Source of the DNA: Lentinus brumalis
Lineage: Eukaryota > Basidiomycota > Agaricomycetes > Polyporales > Polyporaceae
Length of the DNA stretch: 64,000 nucleotides
NCBI GenBank assembly: GCA_001792895.1
Contig: MARA01000003.1
Span: forward strand, 2,790,001 to 2,854,000
Direction of reading: 5' to 3'
Both the position numbers and the translations under genes were made by a program. The stretch's first letter is position 1, and every line of letters begins with the position of its first letter. Below are positions 25,237 to 36,400 of the stretch, piece by piece. A model generated the notes under the pieces. That model saw only the letters and a list, made by a program, of their open reading frames with translations, did no database searches and was not told the origin of the DNA.

Positions 25237-27060
25237 TCAGAGGGTGCGGAACGTGGCCGGAATGCGGCGTGCTTGAGCCCGCTGCGCGGCGGGGTGCGCT
25301 CGTTGTCCGAGACGTCCCGCACGGACGTCGGGGCGGGCTCGACGTCGTCGACGACGGCGGGTTCGGTGTCCGCAGAACGCCAAGTCGTCTCCCGTACTCA
25401 CAACTCCTCGCAAGCTTTCTTTTATTGTTCTTGCCAGACGTTCATACAAACTGCTTGACGTCGCCGCCGTCGTCGACGTCGTCCGAGACATTCCGAGGCC
25501 GTGTCCCAAAATGGCAGACCTATCGGAAGCGTTCAGCGTCTACCTTCAGCTTTGATTCCGAGGCAGCTCTGTTAGGCGCGCACACTTTGCCTCCGTCCTG
25601 TTACACGCACTGCCCACTGGGGCAGCACGCTGTGGTTAGTCGGCTCTCCGGTGCGCATATAGGCTGGTCAACCAGTTATTATCCATCTAACAAGGTCTTT
25701 TGTTTTTTCTCGTAGATCCGACGGTAACTCTCAACACTCTTCTGGTAAGTCCCCAACATTCTACAACGCTTTCAATCTTCACCACATTCGAAATACGACG
25801 AAGTGGTGATGCCGTAGGGCGGACTACTGCATGGCTGGCGACGTGGCTGTGCAGCCGTTCGTCCTCGTTGCCGAGCTTTGGGTAGTACTTACATCAGAAT
25901 TGCGCCCAGATACTTACATCGCACCGACGTCTGGGATCTGGGTGCAATGCATGAGTCCAGTGTTTAAAATTCAGTGTGTTTGCCGTCGACGAGGCTAAAA
26001 CTTGTATGTTCTGCTTACACCGACGGGGCGCGGTACAACTAGTAGCCTCCTCCCGGCGGCGCGGGGATGTCGACAACTTTGCACTGCACTCTTGTACATG
26101 TATGCGTCGTCCGCGACGCGCTGTCGCAGCCGAGAGAGGACCTTGGAATCTCGACTTTCGACTTTTCCGTAACTCTGTTACACTGGTGACGGGAAAGACA
26201 AATCGGAGCAGTCACTGTGGCGACTGACCGGCGGCGGGGTGCGCTCTTTGTCCGAGACATCCCGCACGAACGCTCGATGCTCGCAGATTGACAAAGTGCT
26301 CCCCCATACCTGCGACCGGTTCGGCCTTTATTACTGGAACTCCAGCGTGTATCTGGCCTCGCCGGACTTTTAATTCACTGCTCGACATCGCCACTATCGT
26401 GGACGTAGTCCGAGATGTTCCGAGGCGGCGTCTGACAATGGCAGCGGAAGCTTACAGCGTGAACTTTGGCAGGCGTCCAGACTCTGTGCTCCGCTTGTTA
26501 TACGCCGTGGTTAGTCGGCTCCGCGGTACGCATATAAGCTGCTCAACCACTTGTTATTCGTCTAATAAGGTCATTTGATTCTTCTCGTAGATCCAGCGGT
26601 GCCTCCCAAGCGAGTTACTTATCCTCAGGTTTAAAACGTTGAAGCAAGGTGAGTAAGTCCACGACGCTTCCAATGCTTTGTCGCATTCTAAATGTGAATG
26701 AGTGATGAGGCAGGGCGGAGTGCTGCATGGCTAGCGAGTAGCGACGTAGCCGTGCAGCTGTTCGTCCTCGTTGCCGAGCTTGGGTACCCCAGTCAAGTAC
26801 TACTTATCTTGCATCGACCGGCGACGTCTTGAGCGACCGTAATTTTTGGCCATGTGTGCAGTAGTGTGCGTCGTCCGTGACGCTAACGTTCAGTTGCAAT
26901 GCTGTCGCAGCCGAGAGAGTACCTTGCGATACATAATTTCGACTTGTCCGAGTCCGAAACTCTGTAACACGGGATCGAACGATGGGACGGGGCAGTCATT
27001 ATGGCGACCGACTCGCATATAGTCTGGCCATGCGATGGGTGGATCGTGCCTCTGCTTCGA
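25237..27060. repeat. Decayed tandem duplication, about 1-kb unit
   Basis: Two successive units, about 25270-26225 and 26230-27010, align in the same order with many substitutions and small indels. Landmarks recurring in order include GTGCGCTC(G/T)TTGTCCGAGAC, a segment ending in ATTCCGAGGC or GTTCCGAGGC, GTGGTTAGTCGGCTC, TTCTCGTAGATCC, GTTCGTCCTCGTTGCCGAGCTT, GTGCGTCGTCCG(C/T)GACGC and CTGTCGCAGCCGAGAGAG. No reading frame is conserved between units, so this is not a duplicated coding gene as it stands. It may be a relic of a mobile element or of a noncoding or promoter duplication; I see no target-site duplication. Confidence 0.65.
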
Positions 27061-28169
27061 TTGCGGAGTCGCAAGTTTGTGCTCATACCGAGGTACTTCA
27101 GCCAGTCGATGTCGTCGCTTCTCGGTCGCAGTCGCGCTCCATGCCCAAATCAGACCGCTACATATTATATGCGCACCTCGGTGCGGTCGGTCCCGTCATG
27201 CCCGCAAGTGCATGCGTTCCGCGTTTCGGTGGGTGGGACTGCATCTTTCTACCTCGCAGGCAGACGGGGCAGGCGCGCTGTCGGCTAAACCGCCTTGATT
27301 CTGCGGACACGTCTTCATGTCTGAGAGGCTTCATACGCCCAATACTGAATTTTATACGGGCGATGCGGCGCCCAGGGCACGATCCACATGTCTCGAATGG
27401 TTATGATTAAGTCGCCCTGCCATCCTCCATCATGCAACCCGAAACGCTCCCGATGTCGCTCAATGGAAGCGCCTCATGTCAAGGGACGAGCAGCGGACGC
27501 GACAAGATCCCCAGAGAGATCAACGTGGCTCTGAACTCGCGATTCAACCAGACCGTTTCCTAGAGAACATTTGGACTGGCTCGACTTCGGTGGGTCGCAG
27601 GAGCCTGAGCTCGCACATGATGTTAGTTTGCCAGGAGCTCTTCGACAGCACGATCATCCTCTGATTCGTCAACTAGTCGCTATTGCCGTATTCAATGAGC
27701 TGATGCCTACTTGTCTCAATGCACACAGAACCAAGTCCAAGTCGTCCAGCTACACAGCGTCTAGGCCCCGCCGAGACCTCCGCACAGTGTCGGGACCCCG
27801 CTCCACCCGCTCTCCCGTCCTCCTCCGTCGTACTTTCCGCTCGGTTTCCGTCCTCTTCATTTCACGCCTTCACACTGCCCTCCCGCTCGTCCCTTGCTTG
27901 GCCTTCTCTTCTCTGGGGTAAGTGTGGGGCCCCGCAGTGGCCCCGCGGGGAGATTGAACCACGCCCGGACCGCAGCTCTGACTCCTGAGTCCGATCGCAG
28001 ATTCAGAAGACGCGTCTAAACCCTATCACACACGATCCAGGCATTGCCTATCGGTGCAGCGCCCAGGTCAGTTGCCGCATTCGCGTCCTTCGTGTTCTGT
28101 TGGACATAATTGTCCTCACACGGCCTGTTCGTTAGTGTCGAACCCTTGATACGAGCACCGGAACGCGTC
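27061..28169. other. Interval left of the NAT9-type gene
   Basis: No gene is supported. Short frames near 27476-27988 are not conserved in any way I recognise. The right end is the promoter region of the acetyltransferase gene. Confidence 0.35.
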
Positions 28170-29253
<1,084 letters not shown>

Positions 29254-30420
29254 TCCGCTGAACCTTCCTACATCTAGAATCTATTGACGCTGCCGCCCAT
29301 CGGACGTGAGAGCTCCTTCAACCCCAGGCAGCGGCGACCCGCCAGTGCCACCCAGCAGCGTTGGAAGGTTCCCAGCTTGGCCACGAACACCGCTGTCGCC
29401 GCCTTGTGTTCCTCCCGTGTGCGCTCCTGGGGCACGGGTGGCGTGTCCTCCAGGAGGAAGGTGAGTGCCCGATTCTCGACGAGCAAGCTGGCCTTCTCCC
29501 TGTGCTCTTCCGAACCCATCGTCATCATCCGCATGCTCGAATCTCATCACGAAGAGGCATTGCTGGAGGCTTGACATGCGGCCGGATGATTTTTCCTGCG
29601 GAGCGATCTGCAAAGAGTGCTTGTTTTGTGTCTCCCGCGCGCACGCCTCAATCTGCGTGAACCGGGCTTCTTCAGCTTCTGAAGTCACACGGATGGGACG
29701 ATGTCTGCAGTCGTTCCACCCTTGGAGGCCGACGGAGCTCCCTGAGTCCCGTAGTGATTGGGGCGATAGTGAGTCGGCCTCTCTTTCTCCTCAACTTCCT
29801 TCTCATCGCGCCCGTCCTCCCAGCTGTTCAGCCATTGCTCGGCATCCTGGTGTTCAGACTCAGAGCATAACCGACGAGGATGCCAGGAACCGCGAAGGTC
29901 CTCGAGCGCGCGCATGTTCATTCTTTCCCCGCAATCTGATCCAGCGTTTATCTAGGCGACGGTCCGCGATTCCGGCCGCACTCGAATACGCGCAGAGTCA
30001 TTCGCGACGAATCGCTCCTCCTGCTTCCCCGCATCTCGACGACCCCATTTGCTCCTTTTATCCGTCACTTTGCGCAGGCGAGATGAGCATCATCAAATGA
30101 TATGGGCAGCAATCGAGACTCACCTTTTTGGACACATGGACGTAACGTTTCCGCCCCTCGCCTTCCCGCCCATGAGCAGCTGACCGCGCTCTAAGCCGGA
30201 TTGGGGCGGCCATGACCTGGGAATGATTGGTGTTTCTGAGTGGTCACTTGCGGGGTTAGCCAAGGATATACCATGTCCGTGAGTGATCAGTAATCGCGGC
30301 TGCGGGTCTTGTCCCCTCGTTCTCGCACGGGACGTATATATACCCCCCGCGGTTGCGTCAGTCGTTACCCACCTTCCCCGGCCTCCTCAACCTCCCACCT
30401 CTCTTCGATCCCTCTTCGCC
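29254..30420. other. Intergenic interval, promoter of aldehyde dehydrogenase at right
   Basis: No gene is supported. Frames at 29281-29688 and 29465-30100 overlap on both strands without motifs. The last 100 bases are a TATA-type promoter. Confidence 0.4.
30335..30342 (+). promoter_or_regulatory. TATA box of aldehyde dehydrogenase gene
   Basis: TATATATA lies 78-85 bases before the ATG at 30421, with a pyrimidine-rich stretch between, the usual layout of a highly expressed fungal gene. Confidence 0.6.
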
Positions 30421-32257
30421 ATGCCTCAGACGTTCGTCCACAAGTTTGATACCCCTGTCTTCAAGGGCGAAGTCTCTGTCCCGCTCGGGCTCTACATCGA
30501 CGGCAAGTGGGTGGACGGTGCCGAAGGCACGACAATCGAGTGCGTCTAGGATCGTCTCTTCTCCTGATTGCGTTCTGACTTGACGTCGCTCTTTTCAGTG
30601 TCATTAACCCCACGAACGGAAAGCTGATCACGAAGATCGCCGAGGGTACCCCTAAGGACCTCGACGTCGCGGTCAAGGCCGCGCAGCGCGCGTTCGACAC
30701 CGTCTGGGGTCTGCACGCGAAGGGCGCTGATCGTTCGCGCCTGATGAACAAGCTCGCCGACCTCATGGAGAAGAACGCGGAGACCCTCTCTGCGCTCGAG
30801 GCGCTCGACAACGGCAAGACGTTCAAATGGGCCATGCGTGCCGACATCAGCCACTCGATCGCCTGCATCCGCTACTACGCCGGCTGGGCAGACAAGATCT
30901 TCGGCCAGGTCATCGAGACGTCCGAGGCGAAGCTAACCTATACCCGCCATGAGCCGATCGGAGTCGTCGGCCAGATTATCCCGTGGAACTTCCCTCGTGA
31001 GTGTCATTTGCGCGACTTGCTCTTCTTCGATCGTCGTGCTGAGAATTGTGGGCGTGCACAGTCCAGATGATGGCTTGGAAGATCGGCCCCGCGCTCGCGA
31101 CCGGCTGCTCCATCGTCCTCAAGCCGTCCGAGTACACCCCCCTCACCGCGCTCTACATGTCGAAGCTCATCGACGAGGCCGGCTTCCCCGCTGGTGTCTT
31201 CAACCTCGTCAACGGCTACGGTCATGTAGTCGGGCAGGCGATTGCGGACCACATGGGTATCGAGAAGGTGCGTGTTCCTGCGATTAGATCTGACGTCAGC
31301 GCTGACAATCTTATCTAGGTCGCGTTCACGGGCAGCACGCTCGTCGGCCGTAAGATCATGGAGTCTGCAGCGAAGTCGAACTTGAAGAAGGTTACGCTTG
31401 AGCTCGGTGGCAAGTCGCCGTCGATCATCTTCGACGACGCAGACCTGGAGGAGGCCATCAAGTGGGCTGCGTTCGGTATCTAGTGCGTCGCCTGCCCCTG
31501 CTGCACCGGTACGGCTACTGACATTGCCGACAGCTTCAACCACGGACAGTGCTGCTGCGCAGGCTCGCGTATCTTCGTCCACGAGAAGATCTACGACGAC
31601 TTCCTGCAGCGCTTTACGGCACACACGCAGGACCTGAAGGTCGGCGACCCCTTCGACCCCGACTGCTTCCAGGGCCCCCAGATTTCGCAGCAGCAATATG
31701 ACGTGAGTCCACACATACTCTACCAGTGTCCACGCGTATGCTGACGGTCCACCAGCGTATCATGGGCTACATCGAGTCTGGCAAGGCGGAGGGCGCGACG
31801 GTCCACTACGGCGGGCACCGCATCGGCAAGGAGGGCTACTTCATCTCGCCGACGATCTTCACGGACACGAAGCCGAACATGAAGATCGTGCAGGAGGAGA
31901 TCTTCGGGCCTGTGTGCGTGGTGATCAAGTTCAAGGACGAGGACGACATCGTGGCGCAGGCGAACGACTCCATCTACGGCCTCGCGGCGGCGGTCTTCTC
32001 GCAGAACGTGACGCGCGCGCTCTCGACGGCGCACAAGCTCCGCGCGGGCACCGTCTGGATCAACATCGCGAACATGCTCTACCCGAACGTGCCATTCGGT
32101 GGCTACAAGCAGTCGGGTATTGGCCGTGAGCTTGGCGAGTACGCGCTGTCGAAGTAAGTGCTCTCTGTGTTCGTATGATCGAAGTCGTGCTAACGTATAT
32201 CCTCTTAGCTACACTGCGGTGAAGGCGGTGCAGGTCAACCTCCACATCAAGCTCTGA
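30421..32257 (+). CDS. NAD(P)+-dependent aldehyde dehydrogenase
   Basis: Predicted aldehyde dehydrogenase oxidising aldehydes to acids (class 1/2 type, acetaldehyde or similar substrates). Exons 30421..30539, 30599..30996, 31062..31267, 31319..31482, 31534..31702, 31756..32153 and 32209..32257 splice in phase to 500 residues, the family's usual length. Catalytic elements are visible: IIPWNFP (Asn of the oxyanion site), AFTGSTLVG of the coenzyme fold, LELGGKSP with the general base Glu near residue 269, and [12 protein letters not shown] with the nucleophile Cys near 303. EEIFGPV and the C-terminal [17 protein letters not shown] are also typical. There is no clear mitochondrial leader, so it is probably cytosolic. 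The last exon is 49 nt. Fully intact. Confidence 0.95.
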
Positions 32258-32713
32258 GACTAGATGACTGGGGGCGAGACGCGGAGTTCCGTGTGTATGT
32301 TGTACTAGTACCTAGCAATATCCTGTATTCATAGTCACCACCAATCTTGAGCTTACACCCTGGCCCATACCCGCCTTTGCTTTCATCTGCGTTGTGCGAC
32401 TTCGCCGCCGTGTGACTATCACTGATAGTCGTGATCAGGTCAAGCACTAAATACGCTAGCATTTGGCGTAACAAAGTGAGGTGGCACTGCCCTGAAGCGT
32501 TATGAGTCATTACGAGTACATGATACAAGTCACTAAACCAGGCTGAACTTGCACGTCCCACGAGTGGATCCTGCTCGAGGTTGGGCCGTCATACTGAGCT
32601 TTAATGTTCCGACTTCGATCAGTGCACGTGCAGTAGTGGACGACATAGCGATAGGGACTCGTAATCAGAGTGAAGCATTGAAGCCGCGGGGGGGGGGAGG
32701 GGGAGCATGACAG
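32258..32713. other. Interval between ALDH and inverted F-box copy
   Basis: This joins the 3' ends of two convergent genes. A run of nine or more G near 32686-32702 sits next to the end of the inverted repeat. No gene seen. Confidence 0.4.
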
Positions 32714-35050
32714 TTAGGGACAAGGTAAGTCGTACTTCGGCATCTCGTCCTCATCAAAGTCCCAATACTCCTCTGCGCCGTCGATGTTCCACAAGCTCTT
32801 CATCTCGAAGATACGAGTGGTCCTATCCCACGAGATTAAGACCGGGTAAACGACGAATATCTCCACGTACTGCTCCACCGATACGAATGCGCGGCCTACA
32901 ACAGGCCTCAAAGCCTCGGCTGACTCGCGCGATTGGACGTTCTCCGCAGACACTACTGGCTGCACCGTCAGGAGTGACACGGGCAGTCCAGCCTTCGCGC
33001 GAGTTGCCAATATCCGCACGAGTGTTGGAGGGCACATGTCCGTGAACGCAGCAGCGCCGTCATCTTGACTCTTGTATAGAGCTCTCCCGTGGAGCGCAAC
33101 TTCCAAGTGGATGTGGCGAAGGTTGAGGCATCCTTGGGCCTCATACGCGAGGGACTGGTTCACGACATCCCCAGGTGCGTCCGCACTCGCCGAAGGCTTC
33201 CGGGGCGTGTGGTTCGACTTGAGCGAATGACTGTAGGGGAAGCTTACCCGGAGCTCTGATAGCTTGGGCATATGGGAGAGCACAGTTGGAAGGATCGCTA
33301 GATCATCGCCGAGGTATACACGGAGTGATGTGATGCTTGACAGCGGGATTGTCGCGGGAAGCGTGTCGCAGATCCAGGACTTCCAGGACGCGCGTTGCAC
33401 AGCGCTGACGTGTAGCCAGAATCCTCGGGAGCGTCCGTCGGTGGCGACGGCATGCAGCCTGGAGTCCTCCGTTGCGATCTCAAGCTCTTCCAAGTCCTCC
33501 ATGAGGAGAAGGAACGGTACACGGAGTCTCCTGGAGTCCTTGACTTCGGCTCCGTGAACGCGTAGACAGACATGGCGAGGTATGGATAGATAATTCAGCA
33601 GGTCGAATGTTTCGACGTCACAGGACACGAAGGCTAGAGACCGGAGCTGGTCGAGCGCGATGATCGGCGTGGATGGCGGGATTGTGTCGCCCTTGTCGTC
33701 CAGGTTAACTGCGGAGATGTGGATGAACTGCAGAGCCAGAGAGTTCATGAGTAAAGTGAGAAGCTGGTTCACATTTGGAAGTCGCATCTCAGAAGCCCCG
33801 TCCAGATGGAGATGTGTGAGTGCCGGGAAGTGGTTGGATGGGAGCCAGCAGGAAGCGGGGGCCAGGGCCAAGGCTTTCAGACCTAAGCTCAGCTGCGAGA
33901 ATAGCAGCGAACTTGTCCTCGGTCCGTCGGTGCTACCTGTGTTTTCAGCATAGATGGTCAGGCACTCCAATGAGCTTGGCCATGGCGAGATGATTGACAA
34001 TAGCGAGAAAAGATCGCTTCCCTCGCTGATTGCGAGGTCGAGCCTCTTGAGGCGCCATCCATGCTCCGCCAAGATCTCCTCTGCATTGGGGTCATAATCC
34101 GAGAGGACCAACGAAAGCGGAGCCGATTGAGACCGTTCGAGGAATGTCCTTGTGACTTCCGCGTCAGAGCAGCTTATGCGCGCCCAAAGGCTCGAGGAGT
34201 TGAGCAACAGATCCCTCCATCTCCGGCAGACGTGGGTCAGGCGGAGGATGATCCTTGTGTCGGATCCCGGTTCCCGCTGGCCATCTACATATAGCTCGTA
34301 GCCCGCGTACGCCTCTCTCCTCAACACGAGATGCTTGAATATGAGGCGCAGTATCTCGTTCGGGAGCCTGTGTACACTCGCGCCTTGGTTTGTCTTGCTC
34401 TTCACCTTGGATGAGAGGTCGTGCAGTACTGAGACGGTAAGGTTCAACTAGAGGAGCAATTGTCAGGGGTCCGCCGTAGTATGTACGCAGGTTGTAACAC
34501 GCACATCTTGTACGCTGTGGGGAGGCTTTGTCATTACCTCTCAGTGAGCTCAGAAGAATAAGTGCATACCTCATAGAGCGACACGCCATAAGACGTTCAG
34601 ATCTCAAGGTAGAGAGGATTGTGGGGACATCGGTGGTCGATGGCATCCTCGAGCTGTAACTTACTATGAGTAACACGTTCAAAGTTTGATTCAAAAGGAA
34701 GTCATTCTACGGTCTGACGTATGGACACCGTTAATATGCAACAACACGAACCTGGAACTAGTATCAGTGTCCATGTCTTCAAGTTCCAGTTTATGGCGGG
34801 TTGAGCGTAAGCCGAGTCCGTACTTCTCGGAGCTCGAAACTTGCCAAATCGCTTAGGCGCTTCTTCCGCTGTTCTTGCCTTGCGACCTCGACGTCCTTCT
34901 CCTCGTACTCATGCCCCCTCTTTGTTGTGCCGCTGTGTTTTGGTGTGAGACTGGGGCAATTGAACCAGAAGACGAACGCCTGAGAATGCGCGGAGACAGC
35001 TGCGGCGACCAGCATTAATCCCATACAGAGGACGGAGAATCGGCGAGATA
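32705..35050 (-). repeat. Right arm of 2.3-kb inverted repeat (F-box copy B)
   Basis: Its reverse complement matches 14338-16620, covering the F-box gene and about 350 bases of upstream DNA. Similarity ends just after the stop codon on one side and near the segment CAGAGGACGGAGAAT (35024) on the other. Divergence is visible in both coding and noncoding parts, so the duplication is not recent. Confidence 0.8.
32714..34646 (-). CDS. F-box-like/LRR-type protein, copy B
   Basis: Inverted paralogue of the gene at 14688-16615, predicted to have the same length, 606 residues. Exons (minus) are 34646..34570 (77 nt), 34514..34505 (10 nt) and 34447..32714, with the same phases as copy A. The F-box is VHRLPNEILRLIFKHLV, then LTHVCRRWRDLLLN, and the C terminus has MKSLWNIDGAEEYW. 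The reading frame is open throughout despite many amino-acid differences from copy A, suggesting selection to keep function. In copy A the ABC gene lies beyond the F-box stop codon, whereas here an ABC fragment lies on the 5' side, so the two surroundings were rearranged. Substrate unknown. Confidence 0.88.
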
Positions 35051-35388
35051 CAGCATTAGGTGGACGGCGGAGCGACGAAGGTATAAGCAAGGTATGTTCA
35101 TAACCCTGCATTGTCGCAACTGGGGTCCCACTCTTTACGCAGACGGACCTAGAAAGTGATCAAGACCGAGGACACCTTCATCGAGCCGCAATTTGCGGAA
35201 GCAGTTGGACGAAAGGCATCGTCAGAGCAGCCCACGTTTCGCGTCCATGAATGAGCGCGGCAGAAGCAGTACTATGTATTTTGACTACATAAGGTATGAC
35301 CGCAAGCTCTCTCTAGACCAAGCAATAGTACTGACGGATGACACCAGGCAAGACTCGGCGCCTGCAGTTCGGAAGATATCCCCCTCTC

Positions 35389-35418
35389 TCCTCCTCCTCC
35401 TCCTCCTCCTCCTCCTCC
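35389..35418. repeat. CTC/TCC trinucleotide microsatellite
   Basis: About ten uninterrupted CTC units lie in noncoding DNA between the F-box copy B promoter and the ABC fragment. Confidence 0.85.
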
Positions 35419-35618
35419 AGGTCGAGTTCAACCAAAAAGAAGCGAGGCCGCACGCCGAAGGCTCGACTGTGCCCAGAATTCCGTCATCCGATGTTGATCG
35501 AGAGCATGGCCGCGTCAACTCGAAGGACCGTATTGGCAGCATGACTAGTACGAAGTTACTGTCCGTGTCTATATGGGTGCGTGCGAAGGTATGTTGCTGT
35601 TGTTGTTTTGTCTACGCA

Positions 35619-36015
35619 GAGTGCGGACGTTCATGCGTTCAATCGCGCGTGAAGAGGCGTCCGAACGTGGCCTGCTGCTACATATTCGATCAGCCTAGCG
35701 CGTCTCTCGACCCAGTGGGTCTCCGACTGATCCGTGTGTTTGCTCTACAGACCTCTTCGACCGCCTGCGGGGACTGAAGGGGAAAAAGAGCATGGTGTTC
35801 TCCTCGCATCGCCTTGGGAACTTGACAAGACACTCGGCTTGATTCTGTACGTCCGTCTCCCGCTCACGAAGTTTGATGTTCGCGCTGAGGCTATGGCTGT
35901 TATCAGATACATGGACGAGTCTGGGATCGTAGAATCTGGCACGCACGACTTTTTTCTCAAGGCTGAGGGCGAGTACGCTAGGCTATGGAAGCTGCAGGCT
36001 CCAGCATTCATGTGA
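35619..36015 (+). pseudogene. ABC half-transporter fragment (last three exons)
   Basis: This is a broken copy of the 3' end of an ABC half-transporter, closest to copy 1 (17372..16939). It begins inside the intron before exon 10, including the TGTCTACGCAG acceptor. It retains a degraded Walker B region (FDQPSASLDP, with Glu replaced by Gln), the H-loop region MVFSSHR and the final exon with [13 protein letters not shown] and [12 protein letters not shown]. Compared with copy 1 it lacks the end of exon 10 with its donor and about 40 bases of intron, and has a one-base loss in exon 11, so it cannot encode a working domain. It lies 385 bp upstream of the intact ABC copy 2, in the same orientation. 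Confidence 0.85.
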
Positions 36016-36400
36016 TGTCCGTGAGTCGAATTCGAGACGTAGACGAGGACCCGCGAATTTGACTTCGGTTTGCAAGGTAGATCTGGGTCTGTACTCACGT
36101 ATGCGAAGAATGTGACGCACATGCCCCTAGTAGTACTCAGCATTCGTCCGTCAAGCGGCGCAGTAAACTCTCTCTCTGTGAGTTAATACATCTTTCTATC
36201 TCCATTCGAGCGTTCTCTGCGCCGCCATCATCACCTCGCGCGTCCGGAGATCTTCGGGAAGGGAAGGAGACAACAATCATGTTCCCATGGAAGGGAAGTG
36301 CCTCGTGTCCGGGGCCTGTACGCGCTCATATCCTAGGATTCCAATTACACAAGGGCTGGGTCAGTGCTGGCTCGTCCTATATATTCTACTCTACCGCGTC
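36016..36400. other. Promoter region of ABC copy 2
   Basis: No gene is seen. A TATATA-like stretch (36378-36384) lies only about 20 bases before the chosen ATG, so transcription probably starts very near the ATG or from another element upstream. Confidence 0.4.

Noticed and set aside
27930..28015. A tRNA-like GGTTCAATC box on the minus strand
   Set aside because: The flanking bases do not pair into a T-stem and no acceptor stem or A box could be placed.
29465..30100. 211-codon open frame before the aldehyde dehydrogenase
   Set aside because: No family resemblance, overlapped by equally long frames on the other strand, and no promoter-like element at its start.
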